Source: Aphrophora alni (taxonomy: Eukaryota; Arthropoda; Insecta; Hemiptera; Aphrophoridae). From it: 64,000 bases of DNA. This document shows positions 24,130-35,734 of this stretch, in pieces. The stretch is taken from the NCBI GenBank assembly GCA_963513935.1, contig OY740765.1, positions 152,235,830-152,299,829 on the forward strand, given 5' to 3'. Each line of letters begins with the position of its first letter. Position 1 is the first letter of the stretch. A model generated the notes under the pieces. The model saw nothing but the letters and a program-made list of their open reading frames with translations. It did not search any database and was not told where the DNA came from. The translations under genes were made by a program, and so were the position numbers.

Positions 24130-24840
24130 TACAAAGCAGTTTTAATTTTTACCTTAACTTGAAATTTGGTGGCTAGAAAAAGTCACAAATGACGATTTTC
24201 TTAAAATCAGCTGCAGCAATTTTAATCATATTTTGCTCAAATGTAGCCTTAAGGACTCGACCAAAACATTTTGGATCGCCATATCTCCAAAAATACCAGT
24301 TCATGAATTACTGTATCAGTAAAATACCAAAAATCGGCTGTAATAAAAGATGTAATTTCTCTAAATCGGATCTACCAATTTTGTTTAAATTTTAGTACAA
24401 ATTACTGACTCAATCCCAAAATCGCAAGTAAGAAAATATCCAAGTTCAGCAGTAAATGAAATATACAAAAATAAACATTGATCATCTTCATTAAAAACTT
24501 GATCAAATACAGTTTATACTGAGAACATGTTTATGGCACAAATGAAACATGTTTAGGCCCTTATTTAAATATTTTTCAAAGATAGCGTTCACTTCAAACT
24601 GTCATTTTTGATGACAAATTGTTTTGATTCATTTTTATTTGGTTTTGGGTATGGGTTAGTGAGAAAGTTTGTGCAACATAATACCAAGTACTTAAAATAT
24701 AATTTTTCCTTTAAACAAGTAAAAAGACATGTTTGTGGCCCCATTCTAGTTTTGCATAATATATTGTCTTGCTTTTGGCAAATAAGTGAGGTTATAAACA
24801 CAGTTATATACTAGTTGTTATAGTAAATCTTTGAAAATTT
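24130..24840 (+). repeat. Dispersed repeat family, copy 3 (body)
   Basis: Shares TCATATTTTGCTCAAATG, CGCCATATCTCCAAA, TTGATGACAAATTGTTTTGA and GGTTAGTGAGAAAGTTTGTG with copies 1, 4 and 5. Open frames on either strand here (24189-24395, 24589-24814) fall within repeat sequence and are not genes. Confidence 0.6.
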
Positions 24841-25076
24841 GCTTTTTTTGTTGTTTATGTTTGATATGACATATAAAATTAGCTGAGTAAAGCTGGGTTA
24901 TTTTTATAAGATGAGAAAATTATTTATTTTTCTAATCTAGGCAATCAAGTTGGGTGCACCTCTCAGCTCCAAATTGTTATTGATATAAACTTGAAATAAC
25001 AGTTAGAGTAAATTACATTTACCAAGCTACACTGACATCCAAAAAGTTGTGCTATAAAATTATAGAAAACGTAATT

Positions 25077-25206
25077 AAAGATAATAAAACACCATTTTTT
25101 ATTTTGTAATACAGCTTCGTCAATGCCTTTGCAGGTGAAACCATTGGTCGGCTAGACTAATAAAAAGTGGAAGTTGCAAAATAAAAAATTGTGTTTTATT
25201 ATCTTA
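25077..25206. repeat. 130-bp foldback element
   Basis: Arms of 30 bp at 25077-25106 and 25177-25206 are complementary at 28 or more positions (core AAAGATAATAAAACAC). The loop of about 70 bp is less AT-rich. It may be a miniature transposon. Confidence 0.55.
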
Positions 25207-26480
25207 TGGCATTCCACCAAAAACCTTCGGTCTCAACAGCAATGAAAAAAGGGGGGGGGAATTATTGAAAACAATCTTTTTTTACATATATAAATTGCAT
25301 TGAATACTCTGTATATTTTTTAATCTTTTGAAAATAAATCTGGATAAAAAGTTATTTGAAGCTTATTAACCATTTACAATAGGATAGGATTGTTCTGATT
25401 TTTTGAAATAATCAAAAATAATATTACACTAAGGAATAGTGGGCAGATAGTGATAAAAAGTAGTTTATCTATACAGGACATGTTTTTTATTTACATACTG
25501 AAAATTGTTTCTATGGAAACAACAAGATATAAAAATCTACAACATAATATGTTGGTTGCCAACATTAAAGAAGTCTAAATTTATATATTATTTAAAAAAT
25601 TATTAATATTATCAATAAAAAATATGTTGTTCTTGCTAAGAACAAGGTGACAGAAGAGTGTTGCCATTGCATTTCATTAATAATACAGGCTTCCACACCA
25701 TAATGTATTCTTTGGTGTACTACTAGAAAGGAGAAATTGTAGCTCTGAAAAAGGGCATCATTTTTTTTTTTTTGACTCAAATCTTGCGCTCTTAAAAAAT
25801 TTCCCCCCTCAAATTTTTTGGCCTGCATTCTTTTTTCTCAAAGTTTTCCACCCTAAGCACTAAGTGGAAATGCCGCACTGCTTCTAATACATCAAGAGAT
25901 CATCTTTGTATTCTATATAGAGAATGATTATGTCGGGTTGGTTTACGTTAATTAATGTGTGAAACTGCATTATAATATACTCAACAGGAGTAGAATATCA
26001 CAAACTCGTTGCACCAATGGAAACATTTGGAAATAGCCTATGCTTGATATTATTATTTGCTATAAAGAAATTAATCATTTAAAGCTGAATTCTTTAGTTT
26101 GACTTGGACCAGATTTTTTCACATTAGGAGATCTCCAGAATAATACAAATTAAACTTCATAATCAAATACTGTAAAGTACATTTTTAATTTATAGTGTAC
26201 ATACTATTAGAACGTATTATAGTTTATATATTTATAGTTAAAGTTTGTTGAAATGTCTGTAATAATACTCAGCATTTATGTGTAAATGTGTTTTTATTAT
26301 TTAAGTTCATGTTGAAATAAACTATTTTGTAAATATAAATATATGTTATATAAACGATAGTTGAAAATTGTATTTATTAAATTATCCAGAATACAGATGT
26401 AGAATTTTGAAACGTCCTACAGAACTTATAATGTTGGGTTCAATTTAAAATTCGAACACTTTGCGATAATTTACACTTTT
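25207..26480. other. Non-coding, nothing identified
   Basis: AT-rich, with a G run at about 25251-25259. The minus open frame at 25592-25828 spans a poly(T) run and shows no family motif. Confidence 0.5.
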
Positions 26481-26481
26481 T

Positions 26482-27608
26482 TAACCCTCGTACTGGCAAA
26501 CATCCGAAATCGATCCACACTCCCGAACTAGTTGGCTATGTTTCACATATAAAACACGTTTTTTGCAATTCAACATTTCGCCCACTTAGGATCGTCCTAT
26601 CACAATAATAAAAATATTGTAGGAAAGCTCATGTTCCGTAGATACATAATCATGCAAAAAAATACCACAAAACGATATAAAAAATATTCCAAAAATTGCT
26701 GAAGTTCACGTATTTTTAATACGTAACGTCAAAGATTTGAACCGTGCGCCTTTTAGTAAAAGCGACGCCACTTTTTCACATATGATCACAAATCTATTTT
26801 TCTGTCAAACGGGTCAAACAAAACACTGTTCTATAGATCACATCTTTCTCTTTATAACCGTAGTTTACAAATTGTTCTGTGACTCATAGATCGAAAGATA
26901 TGTCTACCTGACTAAAGTAGTAACCTGGCGGCACGAAATTCACTCGGCATTCAGTGCAGTTTACTAAATAAATAAGATTATGGAATTACTCAATCGATTC
27001 TTTGTAATTGAACTTTAATAGTATGTTGTAGACGAGATTTAATTCTATAAGTTGGTACCACTTGATATAGGCAAATGAAACATTGGTGTGATTGTTTTTA
27101 GCTTGGAATGAAGCCTAAGTTTGTGAGAAAAATGACTTATGAATGCCGTGAAGCTGTCTAGCGGTTATTGATTTGGGATTATATATCTTTTATTTTGAAG
27201 GTTTGTTTTATTTATTTATTATAAATTGATATATATATTACTATTTTTAGTGAATTTGTGAAAAAAAAAGATCAAATTACCTTTTTTCGTAAAAAATTTT
27301 GAAAATGAAACAAAATTTTTTTTTTCCTAAATATATTCACAAATATTACACAAAACTTTTGTATATCTTAGAAAAATGTGGTAAGCTTTTGATTTTGGAT
27401 GATACAGGTTTTTCCTGAAAAATGATAACTTCGTTTTTGACATGTAACATACTTACTCCAAAACCGTTTCAAATTTTTTTTTTTTTTTTTTACATAGATG
27501 AATTTTATGCATCTTTCTGAGAAAAATGATGTCATAAATTAGGTTTTGTATAAAAATAATATATTTTATGATTTTTTTAAGAAAACAGTTGTGCCAGTTC
27601 TAGGGTTT
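26482..27608. mobile_element. Candidate piggyBac-type non-autonomous element
   Basis: A left tip TTAACCCTCGTACTGGCAAA (about 26482) and, in inverse orientation, AAAACCCTAGAACTGGCACA (complement of about 27590-27608) agree at most positions of an AACCCTnGnACTGGCA core. TTAA sits at the left tip and TTTTAA at the right. No transposase is readable in the 1.1 kb between. A single matching end (GCGCCAGTTCTAGAGTTAA) occurs near 18789. I rate it as plausible only. Confidence 0.4.
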
Positions 27609-27689
27609 TAACCACATCACCACTTCCCGCTCAAAATGTAATGTTACTTCTCGCTTGAATGACTTTGTAATGCATCATCTTTTACTTTT

Positions 27690-28480
27690 TCACGTATACA
27701 TTGTATAGAGAATATTATGTGATAAGACATTGATGTTGAATTATTTGCGGATATATATATAGAGCTTCCCACTAAGTAAAAAAAAAAAAATGTGTGTCAT
27801 TTTGTGTAGAATGGTGTTGAATGGTGTGTGTCAAATGTGTAGTGCTCTCAACCCCAAATAGATGGTTCACTTTTAATCAAATTTGGTATATGGGCATATT
27901 TTGGCCAAAACAGGATTTTTCCATTTTGAGTGATAACTCAAAATTTAGGGGTAGCTGCTATAAGAAAAACAAAACAAAAATTGTTCTAATGATTTTTATG
28001 AAATTTTGCTCATGTCTTCTAAGGGTCTGAACAAAACGTATCTATCGCCATCTCTCCAAATATGCTGGTTTGTGATTAACAGTAAAAACCCCAAATAAAA
28101 ACCTTGGAACTGTTATAAAATATTTAATCTTTCTTAATTGGATCTACTGATTTTGTTAAAATTTTATTGAATTATAATTATCAGTGACCCAAATGCATAT
28201 CTTAAATCTCAAGTAAAAATATATTATTAAGGTTCAGGCGTCCTTGGTCCATTTTCACTTTTTGACTGATCGAACTATTGAACTGACAAGTTTTGGGGAT
28301 AGGTAAGTAGTTTGTGTCATATTTTTTCAACATTTATTTACTGGGGAATACCTTACTATGGAGCTAACGGCTCAAAAGTGAGAACATGCCAAGTCCTTAA
28401 AACAAATTTTGAAATGTTATATTTAAATTTATATTTAACATGTCAACATTTTAGTAAATAAATTTCTATTTTTTTTTTGT
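27690..28480 (+). repeat. Dispersed repeat family, copy 4 (most complete)
   Basis: Begins GTATAGAGAATATTATGTGA, includes ATTGATGTTGAATTATTTG, ATCAAATTTGGTATATGGGC, GATAACTCAAAATTTAGGGG, TTTTGCTCATGTCTTCTAAG and the distal TTTTTGACTGATCGAACTAT block. An internal TGTGTGTCA-rich stretch near 27790-27840 is a decayed simple repeat. The 69-codon frame at 27821-28030 is not a gene. Confidence 0.6.
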
Positions 28481-28489
28481 GAAGTCATA

Positions 28490-30690
28490 TTTATACCACA
28501 AAACTAAAAATTTAACCTTCTCATGGGGAGATTCTACCCACCACCTTATCTTGAGAATCATGAACTTCATCAAATGGAAAAGGAGTACAAAAGAAACTGA
28601 CACATCTTAATATAACATTATCAAATATATTAACAATTTATTTGTAGATATAAAAACTGTTACATTTTCATTCAGTTAGTAAAATATAATTTTTGTATGG
28701 TGGGTATAATTAACCTGTTTTTAATTATAATAATCTGTGCTTTCTGAATGAAAATCCACTTTGGGCAGTTTGAACAACCATTCCACTTAATATTTTAGAA
28801 AAATTCTTTTGTTAAAACTGTGCCTTATATCTGCAAATTACTGTTCTTTTATTGTGTTTTTAGGTATCGGAAAAGTTGATATCTTATAAGTCATTATCCT
28901 GTTGTAACGCCCGCTAAATAAAGCAGAATAATTGTAACACATAAGTTACCAATAAGGTAGATTAAATTTAAAATGCTTTAGTAAACTCTCCTGCATCATG
29001 CTACTATCTGGTGGGTAACTTTGGGAACGGTATCGCGCGATATGCTAATTCGACCTTAACCTTTCTCAACCTTGAATCATTCAAGTCACTACCTAGTTTG
29101 AAGGCCGCCTGGTTGTATCTGAAAGTTTAGTCACATAATGTAAAACTTCCAGTTAACTTCTTGGTTTAAATACTTTTGGCTCTTCTTCAAAATTTGTTTT
29201 AAAATCACTTTAAATTATGTACTAAATAACTATAGGTACTTAAGTGCACAATGTGTAGTTCACCGAATAATTTTCATGGATGACTTTTGTTCACGCTAAT
29301 AGCTCGTAAGCTTTCTTTGACCAGCACCAGGTAACAAGATTAAATTGACCATATTAAGAATTATGTGCATATCTTTTAATTTTAATTGCAGCTGTATTGT
29401 CTAGAAGTAATTCAATCATAATTAATTTTCTTTTGAATTATGATTAATTTCTTTTGAAAAAACATAATTTCTTATAAAAGTAAAGTAACCATTCTTCATT
29501 TTAAAATTAACTTAAATATCAAATTATAATCTTTAAGATAATCATAAAATCAAACAATTAATTAAACAATCTTTCATTTTAATTAAAGTCTTTTATTTTC
29601 TATTTCACTTGCAATTTGTACCAGTTTTGGATTTTAGACAAAGACCGAGCTATCTTGGTTTCCTTATTTATAAAAATTCATTTTCTAATTTCCTTTTGAA
29701 GACATTTTTGTAATTGTGAAGATTTTTTTTTTAACTACTTTCAATCTAACTTCATTACATGTAAATATCTTGTTAAAGAACCTGTCTAAGATTGTTTAAA
29801 ACTCCTTTAACAAGTCACCTTTTTGTGCAGCAAATGCTGGTTCAAGGTCAAGAGAACAAACAACTTAAACTTGAGCTGTATTCAAGTTGAAACAGAACTC
29901 AGGACATCGTAACTTGTAAGAGTTCAATTCATGAAAAATCTTTTTGAAATGTGCCTTAAGGTACCAAAATGAACTTTACCTGTGTCTGTTAAAAACTTTA
30001 ATATAAAAAAAAAAGGTAATAAAGTGAACTAAACTTGGTGATTATTTTTGGTGAAACAAATATGTACAAACTTTAAATTAATTATTGGATGGGACAGCAT
30101 GCATTTCTTTCGGCCCCACGACCCCAAAGGGGTTATTTTTCTAAATTAAAAATAAATTGACGTCAATAAAAATTTAATTTTCCTTTTTTTATATAATCTT
30201 GATCTAAACAAAAATTATTTCTAAAAACACATTTTTTTTTTTAAACTAATCTCTTTGTTATTTTCAGTTGGCCAACTTAGTGTTTAAGAAATTTAATAAA
30301 TAAAATTGTAATAATTTATAAGTAATATAGTGATGGAAATTTTGTTAGATTTAATATACATTTTGAACTCAAATTTATTTTCAATAATATTTCTACAGGA
30401 AAATTTTTTTTTTCTCTTTAAAATTTCAACTGTAACTATTTGTATGGGGGGGGGAAATCAAATTAAATGTGAATTTTATTAAGGGCATATAACTATACAA
30501 AACTTGTTTATTAATTAAGTGATTGTTAACTTGTATTTACAGTTTGTGTAAATGGTTAATTTATTCCGGCGTTAATAAATTACAGCACTGTTCAGAAATT
30601 GCTTCGTTTCTTTTAAACATGTTACCAACCTGGTTCCAATAATTTCTTAAATTTTATAAAAACAATAATCCTTGGTAACACTGTTTAGAC
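28490..30690. other. Non-coding; one mixed-composition island
   Basis: At about 28900-29140 the sequence is notably less AT-rich, starting TGTTGTAACGCCCGCTAAAT and including GGTATCGCGCGATATG. It could be LTR-like or regulatory, but no partner copy or gene is present. A G run lies at about 30446-30454. Confidence 0.35.
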
Positions 30691-30699
30691 AATTATAAT

Positions 30700-31350
30700 A
30701 AACTGTGAAAAAAACATTGCACAAACTTTCTCATTCAGCCATCCCCAAAATGAACCAAAACTATTTGTCACCGAAATTGTCATATCGGTAGTTGTCTGTC
30801 AAAAAGTAAAAATGAACCATGGATGGTATTTTAAAAAATAATAATAATAGAGCCTTCTAAACTTGTTTTGCTTGTGCCATAATCGTGACCTCAATAAAAA
30901 TCGTATTTACTTGCAATTTTGCACACGGGTTTGGGTCACATTTCACTAAAATTTGGAGGAAAATCGGTATTGGCGATTTTGAGAAATTATGTGTTTTATA
31001 AGTCATATGACCGATTTTTTACCAATAACTCAAAAACCGGTATTTTTTGAGAGATGGTAACCATTATGTTTTGTTTGGTTCCTTAGGGATTACTTGTGCA
31101 AAATTTTATTAAAATCATAAGAGGAGATTGTAAGAAAATAATCTTTTTTCTTATGGCAACTATTTCCGAATTTTGTGTTGTAAAAGAAATTAACAAAAAT
31201 TTCGAGATATGCCCCATACTAAATATGATTCAAAACACCCCAAATTTTTGGGCTGCAGATCATTTGCACGTACGGCTGACAGACATTTCAAAAATCTCTT
31301 TTTGGACTCAAGGAACATCAAAACAGATATCTTCAAAAAACTTGCTATCA
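30700..31350 (-). repeat. Dispersed repeat family, copy 5 (inverted)
   Basis: On the minus strand it reads GATATCTGTTTTGATGTTCC, TGAGTCCAAAAAGAG, TTGCCATAAGAAAAAAG, GCACAAGTAATCCCTAAGG and TGAATGAGAAAGTTTGTGCA, in the same order as copies 2, 3 and 4. The overlapping open frames at 31096-31450 are repeat sequence plus the adjacent AT microsatellite. Confidence 0.6.
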
Positions 31351-31358
31351 ATTTTTTT

Positions 31359-31362
<4 letters not shown>

Positions 31363-31411
<49 letters not shown>
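31363..31411. repeat. (AT)n microsatellite
   Basis: About 24 uninterrupted AT dinucleotides lie directly at the head end of dispersed repeat copy 5. Confidence 0.95.
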
Positions 31412-31415
<4 letters not shown>

Positions 31416-31772
31416 AGTAAGTAAAAACAAATGTGTTTACCTCTTAACAATTTTTACAAAATCTTAGTAATACAATTTGTTATATATTTAAATAAATATT
31501 CAATATATGTAATGATAAAACTCACTATTTATTTATGCCAAGATATGATTATAATACAAACAAAAATATAAATTTTGGAAAACAGTGTCCACAAAAACAA
31601 GAGTACTTTATCTGTATTTGTATGCTACGACTTTCTCACAACAATTCCTTCCTATCTACTATAACCAATTTAAAACATATTTTTTACGTCTGATAATCTT
31701 AGAATTTTGAAATTCTCAAGTATTTAATTATATTTCAGTGAGAGGATTTGTTATTCATAATAGACTAGCAAC

Positions 31773-31804
31773 AGAGCCCGTTGTAGTTCAATACAACGGT
31801 CTCT
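31773..31804 (-). repeat. Helitron 3' terminal hairpin and CTAG end
   Basis: AGAGCCCGTTGTA and TACAACGGTCTCT pair with one mismatch around a 6-nt loop. On the minus strand the hairpin is followed by GTTG and CTAG (to 31765), the expected 3' end signal. Confidence 0.75.
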
Positions 31805-31994
31805 AGAAAAATAGTACATATATGCTTTATTTCCTGTGAAATACCTGAAAATTAATTTGATTTATTTTCAAGAACAAAATTGTTTTGAATAAAAAAAACT
31901 AATTTTCTCATAGAGCAAGATAATTTTTAAAAAAATCAAATGTAATGTAATAATTTAAAGTATTTCTTTATAAACAACATTCTTTGTAAATACT

Positions 31995-33785
31995 TCATGA
32001 GTTTTTCAACAATCTCCCTTGATCTTTGCTAGGGATAATTTTAATTTTAATGTCTTCAAACCATTTTACTCTAGAGAGTGCAACGTACAATTGTCCATGG
32101 CTAAATACTGGTGCTGGAAGGTAAACACCAACTTCCTCCAATGTCTGGCCTTGTGCTTTATTTATTGTTATAGCAAATGCTAATTTTAAAGGAAATTGCC
32201 GTCTTTTCAAAACAAATGGCAAATCTGTGCTAAATCAATCCTTAGAATGAACACAATTTCACCTGCTGACGATCTAGTTAAAACCTCTGCAATTATTAAA
32301 TTGGGCTTGAGTTCTTTAACAATTAATCATGTGCCGTTACATAACCCCCGTTTTGTGTTAAGATTTCTTAGCAACATTATCTCAACTCCAATCTTTAAAT
32401 TTAATTTATGTATTGGCATTCCTGATGGTGATAGCTGATTTAAAAATTCTATTGGATAATGAATATCTGCTTGTGAACCATCATCCGCTTCAATAGAATC
32501 CTAACTTAAATATGTTGCTGATGTTCCTTCCAGTAAGTTGTGCACACTTTCGTTTAGAGAATCCACATCTGAATTTTTTAAGCATAAAATAGCCTTTTGG
32601 GAGAATTCATGAGAGTGAGCAATGTCCAACTTATCTCCAAATATATCGGTGGCTATGTTACCGTGGCTTAAAATATTGGGTGGTATTGCTATTAGTTCTT
32701 CTGGTAAATCATATGTTCTATCAGTCAGATCATTCCTTATGCTTAATAACCACTTGCTGAATAAATCATCCACTGATCGTAAATTTTTACTCAGTCGTAG
32801 GATCTTAAAGGTTTCCCACAATGGATGGAATTTTATACTTGTTTCTATTATTTTGATTATGTTACCATATCTGACAACTGGCAGAGTTTGCCTGAAAGCC
32901 CCGCCCAATAACATAACTTTTCCACCGAAAGGATTCTGGTTCATTATTTGCTTCATCACAAATTATGATTTTAGCTGATCTTATGATAGTGGCTTTGAGA
33001 GAATTCAATCTTATATGTGATACGGATGTTTCGTTCAAAGGAAGTACTAATTTGAATTGGTTAAATATGTTTTACCTCCTTCCAATAAGTTTGCAGCAAT
33101 TCCAGTAGATGCAATATTTTTTTCTCCGCACACTGTATACAGAATAGTTTTATACAAATAGGTTTTTCCTGTGCCTCCTGGCCCGTCCAGGAAAAAACAT
33201 GTTTCTGAGACTTCATCATTTATTGCTGCAATTATATTATAATAACATGGTCTTAGCTCAGAATTCACATTATTTATCATTTCTTTGCTTTTTTCTTTCT
33301 CTAACTCATAATCATAGATATCAGTATTGTTGATTGGTAGGATATCGTTTACTAGCATCGTGAGATCGTATTTAAGGCAGGAACTATGGTTTGTTTCTAA
33401 AGTTTTGTTAATTTCTCTAAGAGTCAAATTCTTACATCGTTCACAGTTATCTGTATGGCCTATTTAGTGGCTGTGTTCAAAGTCTTCCCAAAGATGAGGC
33501 TGGTATTTTCCAAATAATTCTTTAGCATTAGGCGGGGAAGCAAATATATGAGAATAAGTCCCTTAAATGTTGAGGCATGCTGAAATTGACTGCTTCGGCT
33601 AAAGTTTTATCCCAAATTTTGTCATTTTTTATCAACCCTTTTTGCACTGCTGCTTCATAAAAAGTATCATATTTAGTACCATCAATGGTTTTTAAATCAT
33701 CATAAGCTGTAGCGCCAGGTACTTGAAGCAGAAGAAGTCTTAAACAATATCTTTCAGGATCAGAACCAAGGTTTACAAAATACAT
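31995..33785 (-). pseudogene. Helitron helicase (Pif1-like) domain, frameshifted
   Basis: In minus-strand order: a pre-helicase stretch ERYCLRLLLLQVPGATAYDD (33785-33528), Walker A LDGPGGTGKTYLYKTI (near 33190), a Walker B-like IIICDEANN (near 32960), GGAFRQTLPVV (near 32900), HPLWETFKILRLSKNLR, SPSGMPIHKLNLKIG (near 32420), and the terminal block [18 protein letters not shown] with [11 protein letters not shown] (32222-31995). The family usually has GGDFRQ, so an aspartate is replaced by alanine here. At least four frame changes and several stops separate the pieces. It acts with the replicase upstream to unwind the transposing strand. Confidence 0.9.
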
Positions 33786-33999
33786 TCTACCAATTACATT
33801 ATGTCTCTCTTGTTGTCTACGAATCCATTTCCTATATTTTTTATTGAAAACAATGTTTAGGTATATTACTGTAATTAATTAATCTTGCATTTTCATCATC
33901 CGCGTTTAACTTAAATCACTCTGTCAACATTGTATCTTTCCCAGCAGTTTGCAACAGATTGTCTGTATTTCTGTTTAATGAATTTACTTGGAAGACAAT

Positions 34000-34273
34000 G
34001 CTTTGATTTTCAGGAAGATGAATAGGCAATCGGATTATAGTGTGCAATTGTTTGTGCATGTCATATCCAAGTATTCGCTACATGGCTTCTGGTGCACTGA
34101 CATACCTACTATCTATGTGCTTTTGTATTTCATCAAAATTTGAGTTTCTTTCTGATACGTACATTTGCACAATCATACCCTTTATATACATATTTAAAGA
34201 GATATTTAACACTTTTGATCGTAGCACAAACTTCCACATTGATATGACAGTTGTATTTTAACAAAAGATATGG
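34000..34273 (-). pseudogene. Helitron replicase part with the Tyr motif (downstream of the hAT insertion)
   Basis: The minus strand continues the replicase with YLLLKYNCHINVEVCATIKS and KYLFKYVYKGYDCA, the conserved block that carries the catalytic tyrosines of Helitron Rep. It is followed by IQKHIDSRYVSAPEAM. It joins exactly to the codons at 35721 and beyond when the hAT element and one target copy are removed, giving VVPYNPYLL. Confidence 0.85.
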
Positions 34274-34281
34274 GTTATAAG

Positions 34282-35712
34282 CACTGGCGTCGCCATCATA
34301 GGGGACATGGGGGACGCGCCCCCCCCCCCCCAATATGTCCCCCCTAAATTGTATAAAATTTTTTTATATAAATCGTAATATTTTTGTTTAATTGCATACA
34401 TAACACAGTAGGCGCACAACCCCTCCCGATCGGTCGCTGTCAGCAAGCACGGTGCTTGCCTTTCTCCTCGCCGCTCCACACTACCCCTACCTCCCCTCTC
34501 ACCTCCACCCTACTGCTCATGCGTTGGTTATTTTTGTCTCAGAGACACGAGTCATCAAAAAAGTGCCTAAAAAGATATCTGAGGGAAATGCTGATGGTTA
34601 CGAGTTTACTTCAACAAAAGAATATTTTAGACGGGAGTTTTTTGAAGTCATTGACACAGCTGTGAATGGTCTCAAAACTCGTATACTTGAACAGGCTGGT
34701 ATGAAAAACAAATACAGCTCGAGAAAGTCCTGATAAAAAGAGAAGGTTAAGATGTCATTGTGCTAGGCCATATCCGGAAATCAACGGTCAAAAGTTGAAG
34801 TCAGAACTTGAGCTTCTCCACCAAAGATACAAGATAGAGAATTTAAAAGACGCCAAGGACGTGTTGACCTCTATGATGAAATAGGTCAGGGAGCTGTTCT
34901 CCAATGTTGAAGTCTTGGTGAGACTAATGCTTGTATGTCCAGCTTCAAGTTGTGAAGCAGAGCGAAGTTTTAGTGCTCTGTGTAAACTGAAGACCTACCT
35001 AAGATCAACCATGTCTCAATAAAGGTTGAATCATGTTGCTGTTTGTTAACGTTCACAAAGAAATATTTGACGAGGTAGAAGCAAAAAATGTTGCAAAACT
35101 GTTTATTTCAAAATGTGAAACAAGGAGAGGTGTTTTTGGTTACGTAAAGGATAATAAATAAACCATTTTGGGGTTGTTTCAGTTCCAGTATACATCCGTT
35201 TAGCAAGAGGTCAATTTGAATTTTTATAATGTACTGTAAAGAGAAACAAGTCTAAGATTTTAAAGTTAATGTTTACGTTATAATGTGATAGACCGTATGT
35301 AATAACATAGTAATAATATATAATAACGTAATAACCATGTGTGTAAAATAAAGCATATTAAACCTGACCTGATAATGAGTTTTTATTTGATACGTATATA
35401 CTATATACATTTTAGAATGAGTTTTCAATTGTATGTTTATAGTTTGTTTCTTGAACGATTGGACTTGGAATCAAGCGTGTGGTATAGGGCGTTCCATTGT
35501 TGTCAAGTCTAATGGTTCAAAAAACAAACTATAGACATGTTTTCAGGTTGAATACAAATTGTTTCAATGAAAAACTGCTTGTACAAATGTAAGATTTTGG
35601 GTTTAAATTAGTGTTCAAACGTCATTTCAAGGTCACAATTTTTCTACAATTTTCCTGTCCCAGGGTGCCCCCAGACCCCCCCCCCAAAGTGTTGATGCTG
35701 ACGACGCCAATG
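34282..35712 (+). mobile_element. hAT element inserted in the Helitron, with perfect 8-bp target duplication
   Basis: GTTATAAG at 34274-34281 is repeated at 35713-35720. The tips CACTGGCGTCGCC and (complement) CATTGGCGTCGTC differ at two of 13 positions and are followed by G/C-rich homopolymer runs. The plus strand carries pieces of a hAT transposase: TRVIKKVPKKISEG (about 34550) and, near 34900-35040, LMLVCPASSCEAERSFSALC with LKTYLRSTMSQ, the C-terminal dimerisation domain. The catalytic middle is largely missing, so the element is non-autonomous. Removal restores the Helitron frame, so it inserted after the Helitron arrived. Confidence 0.9.
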
Positions 35713-35734
35713 GTTATAAGGAACCACCCGTGTG

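Noticed and set aside
28900..29140. LTR starting TGTTGTAACGCCCGC
   Set aside because: No second copy, primer site or retroelement body nearby, so only the composition supports it.
31096..31450. Overlapping open frames on both strands ending in tyrosine-isoleucine repeats
   Set aside because: They are dispersed repeat copy 5 running into the AT microsatellite.
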